A stretch of DNA of 64,000 nt, taken from NCBI RefSeq assembly GCF_010500845.1, contig NZ_JAAAMI010000001.1, forward strand, positions 248,001 to 312,000. Reading direction: 5' to 3'. Source of the stretch: Flagellimonas sediminis. Lineage in GTDB: Bacteria > Bacteroidota > Bacteroidia > Flavobacteriales > Flavobacteriaceae. Each line of letters begins with the position of its first letter. The first letter of the stretch is position 1. This document shows positions 43,038 through 52,497 of the stretch, piece by piece. Made by a program: the position numbers and the translations under genes. A model generated the notes under the pieces. That model saw only the letters and a list, made by a program, of their open reading frames with translations, was not told the DNA's origin and ran no database searches.

Positions 43038-43660
43038 AAGCACATACCAAAGAAACGCAATCGACCATGTCGCCGCAAAAGGCACTTCAATTTTTGAAAG
43101 AAGGGAACGAGCGTTTTCAGAACAACCTTAAAGCCAACCGAAATCTTTTGCAGCAGGTGAATGAAACCAAGGATGGACAATTCCCTTTTGCCACCATTCT
43201 AAGTTGCATTGATTCCCGGGTATCTGCAGAATTGGTTTTTGACCAAGGTTTGGGAGACATTTTTAGTATTAGGATCGCAGGCAATTTTGTGAACCAGGAT
43301 ATCTTGGGCAGCATGGAATTTGCCTGTAAATTGGCAGGTACCAAATTGATTGTAGTTCTCGGACATACAAGCTGCGGGGCGGTGAAAGGTGCCTGTGACC
43401 ATGCAAGGTTGGGCAACCTTACCTCTTTGATCAATAAGATTGAACCGGCAGTTTATGCCACCAAAGAACCTAAAGATGAAGAATTGCGAAATTCCAAAAA
43501 TTCTGATTTCGTGGATGCAGTTGCCGTCAAGAATGTGGAAATGGCTTTGGAAAACATCCGTAACCAAAGTGTCATCCTTAAAGAAATGGAACAAAAAGGG
43601 GAAATTGCCATTGTGGGAGCCATGTACGATCTCTCGGATGGAAAAGTAACCTTTCTATAA
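43034..43660 (+). CDS. Beta-class carbonic anhydrase
   Basis: A 208-residue zinc enzyme interconverting CO2 and bicarbonate. The ligands are Cys58 and Asp60 in SCIDSR (Arg62 completes the dyad) and His111 and Cys114 in GHTSCGAVKGA. There is no signal peptide, so it acts in the cytosol. Coupled to the SulP transporter by a 4-bp overlap. Imported bicarbonate could be used for carboxylation reactions such as fatty-acid and anaplerotic carboxylases. Confidence 0.93.
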   Translation: MKAHTKETQSTMSPQKALQFLKEGNERFQNNLKANRNLLQQVNETKDGQFPFATILSCIDSRVSAELVFDQGLGDIFSIRIAGNFVNQDILGSMEFACKLAGTKLIVVLGHTSCGAVKGACDHARLGNLTSLINKIEPAVYATKEPKDEELRNSKNSDFVDAVAVKNVEMALENIRNQSVILKEMEQKGEIAIVGAMYDLSDGKVTFL

Positions 43661-43716
43661 TCGTTTAATTTAGGGTATTCCCTTGAAAGATTTTCACATA
43701 GAATGATCAGCCCATC

Positions 43717-44415
43717 ATGACCCTTAAATTTCCGAATGACTCAGGTCCCATTTATCTGGAAACGGTGCAAGGGCGCTTTCCCGTGGAGCCATACAATACC
43801 TTCAGCAATCTGGTTTTCTTGGCCCTTATCATTTACTGGGGGATCAAAGTATACAAAAATCCAAGGCAACAATTGTTTCTTGCATGGATGATTCCGATCA
43901 TCGGGATAAGTTACATAGGCGGCACCATATACCATGCCACACGGAGCCATGAATTTTGGTTGCGTTTGGACTGGATGCCCATTATGTTCCTATGCTTGGC
44001 CCTAGTGGTCCATTTTATTTTAAAGCTCGTCAAACCTTGGTGGAAAAGGGCTTTGTTAATCTTACTTTTTATGGGTATTTCCTTTTTGATGCGGATTCTT
44101 CCCATTCCGGCTGGACTCCGAATCTCCCTTGGCTATGTAATCAGTGCCGTTACCGTCCTATTGCCAATGGTGTGGTACCTGTTCCAAACCCATGGAAAAA
44201 ACCTCCCTCTGGTACTATTGGCGTTCGGGATTTTTGCCCTTGCCCTAACCTTCCGTATCATGGATAAATCGCAGAGCTCGCTTCCTATGGGTACCCATTG
44301 GCTCTGGCATTTTTTTGGTGGAATCGCGGTACATTTCCTAATGGCCTATATATTCAAGGACAATTTGCTAAATTTGTCGGCCAATAGTGCCGTTGAACAT
44401 GATCCAGACCATTAA
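43717..44415 (+). CDS. Ceramidase-like (CREST) membrane protein
   Basis: A 232-residue protein with about seven transmembrane helices. CREST/alkaline-ceramidase landmarks are VEPYNTFSNLVF near residue 23, GGTIYHATRS (His73), RLDWMP (Asp85) and HWLWHFFGG near residue 199 (HxxxH). The family hydrolyses ceramide or similar amide lipids with a zinc site inside the membrane. Flavobacteria make sulfonolipids and sphingolipid-like molecules, so a lipid substrate is plausible. Its end overlaps the pheS start by 17 bp. Confidence 0.78.
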   Translation: MTLKFPNDSGPIYLETVQGRFPVEPYNTFSNLVFLALIIYWGIKVYKNPRQQLFLAWMIPIIGISYIGGTIYHATRSHEFWLRLDWMPIMFLCLALVVHFILKLVKPWWKRALLILLFMGISFLMRILPIPAGLRISLGYVISAVTVLLPMVWYLFQTHGKNLPLVLLAFGIFALALTFRIMDKSQSSLPMGTHWLWHFFGGIAVHFLMAYIFKDNLLNLSANSAVEHDPDH

Positions 44416-45415
44416 GGAACACCTTGTAGAAGTAGAAAAGTTCGCTTCAACCTCAAAGGAAGAAATAGAGACTTTCCGAATCAAGTATTTAGGAAAAAAA
44501 GGACTTTTGAACACCTTTTTTGCCGAGTTCAAGAATGTCCCCATTGACCAAAAGAAAGAATTTGGCCAAGTCATCAATGAGTTGAAGAGTGCGGCCACCG
44601 AAAAGGTCAATGCCCTAAAAGAGGCCTTGGAGAGCCAGACCGAAGTAGGTAAATACGGCGACCTTACCCGTCCAGGAGAACCAATGGAAATTGGGGCGAG
44701 ACATCCTATATCCATCGTCAAGAACCGCATCATCGATATTTTTTCAAGAATAGGCTTCAATGTTTCCGAGGGGCCGGAGATCGAGGACGACTGGCATAAT
44801 TTCACAGCCTTGAACCTACCGGAATACCACCCTGCCAGGGACATGCAGGATACTTTTTTTATTCAGACCAATCCCGATATCCTCTTGCGTACCCATACCT
44901 CATCGGTACAGGTGCGGTATATGGAAAGCCATCAACCTCCTATCCGAACCATTTCCCCAGGAAGGGTATATAGAAATGAGGCCATCTCGGCTCGCTCGCA
45001 TTGTTTCTTCCATCAGGTGGAGGGCCTGTATGTGGACAAAAATGTTTCTTTCGCCGATTTGAAACAGACTTTGCAATACTTCACATCTGAAATGTTCGGA
45101 AAATCGAAGATCAGGCTGCGACCTTCTTATTTCCCCTTTACCGAACCCAGTGCCGAAGTAGACGTGTATTGGGGCCTTGAGACCGAAACCGATTACCGCA
45201 TGACCAAGGGAACCGGGTGGTTGGAGATCATGGGTTGTGGAATGATAGATCCCAATGTGCTCAGAAATTGCGGTATTGACCCCGAGGTGTATTCCGGATT
45301 CGCTTTTGGAATGGGCATCGACCGAATTGCCCTGCTCCTTCATCAAATTTCGGATATCCGTTTGCTCAGCGAAAATGATGTCCGTTTTTTGGAACAGTTC
45401 AAGAGCGCACTTTAA
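44399..45415 (+). CDS. pheS: Phenylalanyl-tRNA synthetase alpha subunit
   Basis: A 338-residue subunit of the (alpha-beta)2 enzyme charging tRNA-Phe. The N-terminal coiled coil (about 1-85) binds tRNA; the class II motifs are GPEIEDDWHNFTALNLPEYHPARD, RTHTSSVQVRYM, FHQVEGLYVD and FGMGIDRIALLLH. I start at the ATG at 44399. Its first codons overlap the ceramidase-like gene by 17 bp, and no promoter space exists between them. pheT is not in the window. Confidence 0.96.
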   Translation: MIQTIKEHLVEVEKFASTSKEEIETFRIKYLGKKGLLNTFFAEFKNVPIDQKKEFGQVINELKSAATEKVNALKEALESQTEVGKYGDLTRPGEPMEIGARHPISIVKNRIIDIFSRIGFNVSEGPEIEDDWHNFTALNLPEYHPARDMQDTFFIQTNPDILLRTHTSSVQVRYMESHQPPIRTISPGRVYRNEAISARSHCFFHQVEGLYVDKNVSFADLKQTLQYFTSEMFGKSKIRLRPSYFPFTEPSAEVDVYWGLETETDYRMTKGTGWLEIMGCGMIDPNVLRNCGIDPEVYSGFAFGMGIDRIALLLHQISDIRLLSENDVRFLEQFKSAL

Positions 45416-45478
45416 TCCCCCTTTTTATTGGTTAAAACAAGGCTTAAAATTTTCAACACAATTTTAAGTTCGCTTGGT

Positions 45479-45508
45479 TTTGTTTGTTCCGAACCAACGT
45501 TAATTTTG
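45479..45508 (+). promoter_or_regulatory. Promoter with inverted repeat, RND efflux operon
   Basis: TTTG (45479-45482), 18 nt, TAATTTTG (45501-45508) is an exact Bacteroidota promoter, 19 bp before the regulator's start codon. TTGGTT (45474-45479) and AACCAA (45492-45497) form an inverted repeat that overlaps it and may be an operator for the GbsR/MarR protein encoded directly downstream. Confidence 0.6.
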
Positions 45509-45527
45509 TCTCTTCAAAAATCCATCT

Positions 45528-46013
45528 ATGGAAAAAACGAAGGAAGAAATTATCGAGACCCTAGGCCTTCATTTGGAGGAAGAACAAAACTTGCCTCCGT
45601 TGGCAGCCCGGATCTATGCCATTTTGGTATTGACCAATGAAGATGGACTCACTTTTGAAGATTGCCTTGAAAGAAGGGGGGCCAGTAAAAGTTCTACTTC
45701 CACGTCATTGAACCTATTGCTCAAGATGGGTATCATCACCTATTTTACCAAGCCAGGTGACCGTAGACGATATTTCACACTGGCCAAAAAGAAGACCTTT
45801 TTCCTAACCAAGCTTCAGGAATATCTAAAACGCCTGGAGTCCGAAAAATCTGTTATCACCTTGGTCATGGACTATCATAAAAAATATTCGCCCAAGAAAT
45901 TTGAGGAAGGTAAGGAAAGAATGAGCATCTATCTAGATTACATGACCGGAAGCGAAAAACTCCTTCAAGATGCCATCTTAAAATTTGAGGCCATAGCACA
46001 AAAAGAAAATTGA
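45528..46013 (+). CDS. GbsR/MarR-family transcriptional regulator
   Basis: A 161-residue protein. The winged helix (about residues 22-85) reads LPPLAARIYAILVLTNEDGLT, RRGASKSSTSTSLNLLLKMG and KPGDRRRYFTLAKK, the GbsR-type MarR pattern, followed by a C-terminal helical dimerisation part. The first gene of the efflux cluster, 49 bp before the adaptor gene. Such regulators usually repress their operon until a drug or osmolyte binds. Confidence 0.87.
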   Translation: MEKTKEEIIETLGLHLEEEQNLPPLAARIYAILVLTNEDGLTFEDCLERRGASKSSTSTSLNLLLKMGIITYFTKPGDRRRYFTLAKKKTFFLTKLQEYLKRLESEKSVITLVMDYHKKYSPKKFEEGKERMSIYLDYMTGSEKLLQDAILKFEAIAQKEN

Positions 46014-46062
46014 TGACCCAACGATAAAACCCAACAAAAACCCTAACAACGTTAGACCATAC

Positions 46063-47133
46063 ATGAAAACAATCAAGTCAATCGTCGTATTAACAGCCAT
46101 CGCAGCACTGATGTCCTGTGGTAGCAAGACCCAACAACAAGTCACTGCACCAACACCCTCGTTGAAAGTGATGCAGCTGAAAAAAGAAGACTTCACCATA
46201 TTCAACACGTATTCAACATCCATTCAGGGACAACAAAATGTAGAGATTTGGCCGAAGGTCTCTGGATTTGTACAGCACATTTATGTAGAAGAAGGGCAAC
46301 AAGTAAAAAAGGGGCAGTTGTTGTTCAAACTGGAAACACAGACCCTTTCACAAGATGCAAAGGCCGCCCAAGCTTCTGTAAACGTGGCCCAAGTTGAAGT
46401 GGACAAATTGGTCCCTTTGGTAGAAAAAGGCATCATCAGCCAGGTACAGCTTGAAACGGCCAAGGCAAAACTCGAGCAGGCCAAGAGCAGCTATAACAGT
46501 ATAACCGCCAACATCGGCTACTCCACTATTGTAAGCCCTGTTAACGGCTATATTGGTGAGCTTCCCTACAAAGTGGGGTCCTTGGTCAGCAGCAATATGG
46601 GGGAACCTTTGACCGTGGTATCCGACATTAGTGGTGTGCGTGCCTATTTTTCCATGAACGAAAGGGAGTTGCTTCAGATAAAAAAACAAATGGCCTCTAC
46701 TGGTACTGGAATTTTAGCGGATTCTTCCCCGGAAGTGGAACTGGTCATGATTAATGGTGAAACCTACCCACAAAAAGGGGAAATTGCCATGATCAATAAC
46801 CTTATCAATTCAACCACGGGAAGTGTGACCCTAAGGGCCGATTTTGACAACCCAGATCTGTTGTTAAGTTCCGGAAGTACCGGCACAATCAAGATTCCCT
46901 CACAATTTAAGGGCGTATGGGTAATTCCCCAATTTGTTACGGTAGACCGTCAGGGAACCAAAATGGTGTATGTGTTGAACAGTGACAATACGGTAAATAG
47001 CAAACCGCTTTCCATAGTGGCCCAAACGGATACCCAGTTCATCGTATCCGAAGGTTTTGAGGATGGCACCACCCTTGTTACCGAAGGGGTTTCCAAACTA
47101 AAGGACGGACAGGCCATCAACCCAGTCAACTAA
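46063..47133 (+). CDS. RND efflux periplasmic adaptor (MexA/AcrA-like) lipoprotein
   Basis: A 356-residue membrane fusion protein. The lipobox is ALMSC near residue 19, then a biotinyl-lipoyl domain (WPKVSGFVQHIYVEEGQQVK), an alpha-hairpin (SQDAKAAQASVNVAQVEVDK), STIVSPVNGYIGELPYKVGS and the C-terminal beta-barrel and membrane-proximal domains. It links the inner-membrane pump with the outer-membrane channel encoded downstream. Confidence 0.93.
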   Translation: MKTIKSIVVLTAIAALMSCGSKTQQQVTAPTPSLKVMQLKKEDFTIFNTYSTSIQGQQNVEIWPKVSGFVQHIYVEEGQQVKKGQLLFKLETQTLSQDAKAAQASVNVAQVEVDKLVPLVEKGIISQVQLETAKAKLEQAKSSYNSITANIGYSTIVSPVNGYIGELPYKVGSLVSSNMGEPLTVVSDISGVRAYFSMNERELLQIKKQMASTGTGILADSSPEVELVMINGETYPQKGEIAMINNLINSTTGSVTLRADFDNPDLLLSSGSTGTIKIPSQFKGVWVIPQFVTVDRQGTKMVYVLNSDNTVNSKPLSIVAQTDTQFIVSEGFEDGTTLVTEGVSKLKDGQAINPVN

Positions 47134-47165
47134 CTATTCCAACAATCTCATTAGAACAATAAAAT

Positions 47166-50100
47166 ATGTTCCAAAAGTTTATAGATCGTCCCGTACTGTC
47201 CACAGTAATATCCGTGATCATTTTGATCTTGGGTATTTTGGGGCTCAGTGTTCTCCCTGTAGAACAATATCCGGAAATTGCTCCCCCAACGGTTCAGGTA
47301 ACGGCCAACTATACCGGTGCCAATGCTGAAACTGTACTAAAAAGTGTGGTTGTTCCTTTAGAGGAACAAATCAATGGTGTAGAGGGGATGACGTACATGA
47401 CCTCATCTGCCAGTAACGATGGAGCCGCCAACATCAGCGTATTTTTTGCATTGGGTGTAGATCCCGACATTGCCGCGGTTAACGTTCAAAACCGCGTGGC
47501 CCGTGCCAATAGCTTATTGCCACAGGAAGTAATCAACACAGGTGTAACTACCCAAAAGGCCCAAAACAGTGCTTTGTTGTTCTTCTCCATTTTTTCCAAG
47601 AACAAGGACTATGATGCCACTTTTGTGGAAAACTATGCCAAGATCAACCTGGTGCCCAAACTCCAAAGGATTAAGGGTGTTGGTAACGTCAACGTTTTTG
47701 GTGCCAAGGATTATTCCATGCGTATATGGATATCCCCTGATAAAATGGCCGCCTACAATTTGGTGCCTTCCGATATCCAAACGGCATTGAGAGAGCAAAA
47801 CCGTGAAGCTGCCACCGGAAAAATTGGTGAAAATGCCGATGGTATTTTCGAATATGTGATGAAATACAAAGGTAGACTCTCCGAAGTGGAGGAATACGAG
47901 AACATCATCCTAAAAACTACGGATGATGGTGGCTTTCTTCGCCTGAAGGATGTGGCCGATATTGAACTAGGTGCCTTTAGCTATGTCAGGAAAAACACCG
48001 GTATGGGCAATCCTGGCGTGGCCGTGGGCGTATACCAGACCGCAGGTTCCAATTCCAAGGAAATCATCGATCAAATTGAAACCATTTTAACGGAAGCCAA
48101 AGGAGAGTTTCCAAAAGGATTTGATTACGTAATCCCATTCAATTCAAAGGATTTCTTGGATGCGTCCATCGACCATGTGGTGCAAACGCTGATCGAAGCA
48201 TTTATCTTGGTGTTCATCGTGGTATTCCTGTTCCTGCAAGATTTCAGGTCTACCCTGATTCCGGCCATTGCCGTGCCCGTTGCCATTATCGGAACTTTTT
48301 TCTTCCTTCAAATATTTGGGTATTCCATCAATATGTTGACGCTTTTCGCCATGATTTTGGCCATTGGTATTGTGGTGGACGATGCCATCGTAGTGGTGGA
48401 GGCGGTCCATGCCAAGTTGGAAGAAGGTGGCAAGTCGGCCAAAAGTGCCACCAAAAAAGCCATGGGTGAAATTTCTGGTGCCATTATCTCCATTACCCTG
48501 GTAATGTCCGCGGTATTTATTCCCGTATCCTTTATACAAGGTTCATCAGGGGTGTTCTATCAGCAGTTTGGTATCACTTTGGCAGTTGCCATCTTGATCT
48601 CGGCTGTTAACGCCTTAACATTGAGTCCGGCCTTGGCTGCTTTGTTCCTAAAGCCCCATGACCCTGAAAAGGGGCATAAATCCAACTTTATGACCCGTTT
48701 CTTTAAGTCTTTCAATATTGGATTTACCGCGATCACCAATAAATACACCAACACCGTTGGGCGTTTAGTGAAGCGAAAATGGATCACTGCAGTGTTATTG
48801 TTGGCCTTCACAGGACTTGCCATTTATCTCTTCAAAACCACCCCATCAGGATTTGTACCTGACGAGGACAGGGGGCTTATCTTTGCCAATGTTAGCATGC
48901 CTCCGGGAACCACTATTGAAAAGACCGAGGAAACCATCATGAAACTGGATTCCATTTATGAATCCATGGATGTGATCGATGCCCGAATGAGCGTGGCAGG
49001 TTTCAGTTTGTTGAATAGGGTAAGTGCTGGATCCTATGCCTTTTCCATCATGAAATTAAAAGACTGGAGTGAGCGGAAAGCGGATTCACTATCCGTAAAT
49101 GCCACCATGCAGAAATTAAATGCCCTTTCTGCAAACTTCAAAGATGCCCAAATTATATACTTTACCCCGCCCAGTATCCAAGGTTTTGGAACCAACTCTG
49201 GTTTTGAGGTACAATTGCAGAGCAAGGGAGGTGAGGATTGGTTGGCCATCAACGATGTTAAAAATCAATTTTTGGGTGCCCTAAACGCGCGTCCCGAAAT
49301 CCAATACGCCATTTCCCAATTCGATCCTGGGTTCCCACAATACAACCTTGATATCGATATGGAAAAGGTGAAAATGGCAGGGTTTTCCGCAACGGACATA
49401 TTCAATGCCCTTCAGGGATATTATGGAGGCATCTACGCAACCGATTTTAACAGGTTTGGAAAACAGTACCGTGTCATGATACAGGCAAAACCTGAAGATC
49501 GTGCCAATGAAAATTCCCTAAACCACATTTTTGTTAGAAACGCCAAAGGAGAATCTGTAGCGGTAAGCCAATTTGTGACCCTTAAAAAAATCTATGGCCC
49601 TGAGGTAGTGGAACGTTTCAACTTGTTGAGTTCGGTAAAAGTTTCAGGGGTTCCGAATGCCGGGTACAGTACCGGTGATGCCATTAATGCGATTGAGGAA
49701 GTGGCCGCCCAAGTACTGCCTACCTCCTATACCTATGACTATTCTGGACTGACCCGTGAGGAGAGCAATGCAGGATCCCAGACCATCCTCATCTTTATTC
49801 TGAGTTTGGTGTTCGTGTACTTCTTGTTGAGCGCACAATACGAGAGTTATATTTTGCCTTTTTCCATTTTGCTTTCACTACCTGTGGGTATTGCCGGGGC
49901 CATTCTCTTCATCAACCTGGGTGGTTTGCAGAACAACATCTATTTCCAGATTGCGATCATCATGTTGATAGGTCTGTTGGCGAAAAACGCCATCTTGATC
50001 GTGGAATTTGCCCTTCAACGGCGACGGGCAGGACTATCCCTATTCGAAGCGGCAGCAGATGGGGCAAGGGCTAGGTTGCGACCTATTTTGATGACTTCCT

Positions 50101-50309
50101 TTGCTTTCATCTTTGGTTTGCTGCCACTGGCACTTTCATCCGGAATCGGGGCCATCGGAAACCGATCCATCGGTCTGAGTGCCGTTGGAGGTATGCTCGT
50201 GGGAACCATTTTGGGAGTTTTTGTGGTGCCCGTCCTTTTTGTGGTGTTCCAGGCACTTCAAGAACGCATTTCTGGAAAACCTGAACCAACCGAAGAAACC
50301 ATTGCCTAA
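47166..50309 (+). CDS. RND multidrug efflux permease (HAE1 family)
   Basis: A 1047-residue pump with 12 transmembrane helices and two large periplasmic loops. FIDRPVLSTVISVIILILGI at the start and AIGIVVDDAIVVVEA in helix 4 with the proton-relay Asp pair identify it; NLGGLQNNIYFQIAIIMLIGLLAKNAILIVEFA is the helix 10-11 block. It uses proton flow to export drugs, bile-type detergents or metabolites. Full-length with no interruption. Central gene of the operon. Confidence 0.95.
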   Translation: MFQKFIDRPVLSTVISVIILILGILGLSVLPVEQYPEIAPPTVQVTANYTGANAETVLKSVVVPLEEQINGVEGMTYMTSSASNDGAANISVFFALGVDPDIAAVNVQNRVARANSLLPQEVINTGVTTQKAQNSALLFFSIFSKNKDYDATFVENYAKINLVPKLQRIKGVGNVNVFGAKDYSMRIWISPDKMAAYNLVPSDIQTALREQNREAATGKIGENADGIFEYVMKYKGRLSEVEEYENIILKTTDDGGFLRLKDVADIELGAFSYVRKNTGMGNPGVAVGVYQTAGSNSKEIIDQIETILTEAKGEFPKGFDYVIPFNSKDFLDASIDHVVQTLIEAFILVFIVVFLFLQDFRSTLIPAIAVPVAIIGTFFFLQIFGYSINMLTLFAMILAIGIVVDDAIVVVEAVHAKLEEGGKSAKSATKKAMGEISGAIISITLVMSAVFIPVSFIQGSSGVFYQQFGITLAVAILISAVNALTLSPALAALFLKPHDPEKGHKSNFMTRFFKSFNIGFTAITNKYTNTVGRLVKRKWITAVLLLAFTGLAIYLFKTTPSGFVPDEDRGLIFANVSMPPGTTIEKTEETIMKLDSIYESMDVIDARMSVAGFSLLNRVSAGSYAFSIMKLKDWSERKADSLSVNATMQKLNALSANFKDAQIIYFTPPSIQGFGTNSGFEVQLQSKGGEDWLAINDVKNQFLGALNARPEIQYAISQFDPGFPQYNLDIDMEKVKMAGFSATDIFNALQGYYGGIYATDFNRFGKQYRVMIQAKPEDRANENSLNHIFVRNAKGESVAVSQFVTLKKIYGPEVVERFNLLSSVKVSGVPNAGYSTGDAINAIEEVAAQVLPTSYTYDYSGLTREESNAGSQTILIFILSLVFVYFLLSAQYESYILPFSILLSLPVGIAGAILFINLGGLQNNIYFQIAIIMLIGLLAKNAILIVEFALQRRRAGLSLFEAAADGARARLRPILMTSFAFIFGLLPLALSSGIGAIGNRSIGLSAVGGMLVGTILGVFVVPVLFVVFQALQERISGKPEPTEETIA

Positions 50310-50327
50310 CAACAACGTTAAAGAATC

Positions 50328-51728
50328 ATGAAAATACAATCCACATATAAACTGATCGTGTTGCTAACGGCTTCTCTGTTATTGCAGTCTTGCTTTGTGG
50401 CCAAGAATTATTCGCGGCCGGAACTGGAGACGGAAAGCTTGTATAGAACCGACCAATTGCCGCAAGACAGTATTTCTATGGCCAATGTGTCTTGGAAAGA
50501 CCTATTCAATGATGAACAGTTGAAGTCCTACATTGCCCAGGGATTGGAAAACAATCTCGACATCCGCATAGCGCTTCAAAACGTGGTGGCTGCCGAATCC
50601 TATCTAAAACAAGGAAAGGCCGGGTATTATCCCACCCTTTCCGGAACGGCCAGCTTTACCCGCACCAAAAACTCGGGTAACAGCCAGTTCGGTAGTTTCT
50701 TTACACGGCCTTTGGAGCAATATGAACTTTCGGGGTCCCTCTCATGGGAGGCCGATGTTTGGGGAAAGATACGGAGCAACAAAAGGGCATATGGTGCCTC
50801 TTATCTGCAAAGTGTAGCGGCCCACCAAGCGGTAAAGACCAATTTAGTTTCCGGCATTGCCAGTACCTATTACCAATTGATGGCACTGGACAAGCAAAGG
50901 GAAATTGCCGAACAGGCCCTCGAGGCCAGAAAGAGCAGTCTTGAGACCACACAGGCGCTAAAAGATGCAGGACAGGTGACCGAAGTGGCGGTTAAACAGA
51001 CCGAGGCTCAAGTACACACCACGGAAATCATCTTGATCAATTTGAAAAACAATATCAAGCTCCTGGAAAATGCATTCTGTATTCTGTTAGGGGAACCGGC
51101 CCACGAAGTACAAAGGGGGAGGTTGGATGACCAATCCATTGATTCCGATCTAAAAACCGGGGTTCCCTACCTCCTGTTGGCCAATCGCCCTGATGTCATG
51201 CGGGCAGAGTATGGCCTCATCAATGCCTTTGAGCTTACCAATGTGGCCAAGAGCAGTATGTACCCCTCCTTAAAATTAACTGCCAATGGCGGTTTCCAAA
51301 GTCTGGAATTTGAAAATTGGTTGGACGCCAGTTCCTTGTTTTCCCAATTGATCGGCTCCTTGACGGAACCTATTTTTAACGGGAGAAGGCTACGTACGCA
51401 AATGGAAGTGGCCAAGGCACAACAGGAACAAGCTTTGCTTTCATACAAAAAAACTTTGTTGACGGCCGGGCGAGAAGTTTCGGATGCACTATACACGTAT
51501 AATGCGGAGTCTGAAAAATTGACGGCCCGCTCCAAGGAACTCGAAGCCTACTCTACAGCCGAGGACTATTCCGAAGAACTGTTGAACAATGGCCTTGCCA
51601 ATTATTTGGAGGTACTCACCGCAAGACAAAACGCGTTGAATTCGGAACTGAGCTATGTGGATTCCCAATATGGGCAGTTGAGCGCCATTGTGGAACTCTA
51701 CCGGGCCCTTGGTGGTGGATGGAAATAA
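50328..51728 (+). CDS. TolC/OprM-type outer membrane efflux lipoprotein
   Basis: A 466-residue outer-membrane factor. The lipobox is LLLQSC near residue 22. Two structural repeats of OEP domains are visible (about 60-240 and 265-455), with GYYPTLSGTASFTRTKNSG in the first and MYPSLKLTANGGFQSLEFE in the second. It forms the exit duct for the adaptor and pump encoded upstream (18-bp gap). Confidence 0.93.
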   Translation: MKIQSTYKLIVLLTASLLLQSCFVAKNYSRPELETESLYRTDQLPQDSISMANVSWKDLFNDEQLKSYIAQGLENNLDIRIALQNVVAAESYLKQGKAGYYPTLSGTASFTRTKNSGNSQFGSFFTRPLEQYELSGSLSWEADVWGKIRSNKRAYGASYLQSVAAHQAVKTNLVSGIASTYYQLMALDKQREIAEQALEARKSSLETTQALKDAGQVTEVAVKQTEAQVHTTEIILINLKNNIKLLENAFCILLGEPAHEVQRGRLDDQSIDSDLKTGVPYLLLANRPDVMRAEYGLINAFELTNVAKSSMYPSLKLTANGGFQSLEFENWLDASSLFSQLIGSLTEPIFNGRRLRTQMEVAKAQQEQALLSYKKTLLTAGREVSDALYTYNAESEKLTARSKELEAYSTAEDYSEELLNNGLANYLEVLTARQNALNSELSYVDSQYGQLSAIVELYRALGGGWK

Positions 51729-51735
51729 TATCTGG

Positions 51736-52344
51736 ATGCTCGAGGACAAAAAGCACATATTGGCCTTTGCCATTGGTAACTTCACCAAGTTTGGCAGTAA
51801 AAGATTCTCTATGGATGAATTGGCCCAAAATCTAGGCATTTCCAAAAAAACATTGTACCGTTATTTTGGGAGCAAGGAAGAATTGGTATGCGAAAGTCTT
51901 GGCTTTCTTTTAAACCAACTGAGGACCAAGGTGGATGCATATATGGCACAAAATCCTAACGAAAATGAGCCTCTAACCACCATAATATTTATTTACAAAC
52001 AAGGGTTGATGACTTTACAGGAAATCAACCCTTCCTTTTTGTTCGGCCTTTCCAAATATTATCCCGATGCTTTTAAACGATATTCCAATTTTAAGAAGGA
52101 CATCGTTTGGGATTTGGTCTGCCCTCTTTTAAAAAAGGCACAAAACTTGGGGCAGGTGCGAAATGAAGTCAAAATAGAGCTGGTCTGCAGGCTTTTTTTG
52201 GGCAGAATGGAAGATATGGTATACTCCAGTCCCACTCTTTTTGAAGAATATAGCATCCAAGAATTATTGGAACATATCATCATCAATAACCTAAGGGGGA
52301 TTCTTACACTGGAGTATCTTTCTACATCGCCCTTGGAAAAATAA
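51736..52344 (+). CDS. TetR-family transcriptional regulator of the efflux cluster
   Basis: A 202-residue protein from the ATG at 51736, only 7 bp after the outer-membrane factor stop. The N-terminal helix-turn-helix (about residues 20-50) reads FSMDELAQNLGISKKTLYRYFGSKEEL; the rest is the helical ligand-binding domain. Probably a repressor or sensor of pump substrates, co-transcribed with the pump. Confidence 0.88.
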   Translation: MLEDKKHILAFAIGNFTKFGSKRFSMDELAQNLGISKKTLYRYFGSKEELVCESLGFLLNQLRTKVDAYMAQNPNENEPLTTIIFIYKQGLMTLQEINPSFLFGLSKYYPDAFKRYSNFKKDIVWDLVCPLLKKAQNLGQVRNEVKIELVCRLFLGRMEDMVYSSPTLFEEYSIQELLEHIIINNLRGILTLEYLSTSPLEK

Positions 52345-52497
52345 TCATCATTTTGGCTGAAACGATGCCAATTTCGAAATTTCACCAAGATTATTTTACT
52401 ATAATTCCATTTCAAAGTGTTGATTTTTATGTTTTTATCATTGCAATTGGCGTTTTGATCGCCTAACTTTAATTTCTTGCTAAAAACTCAAAAATCA

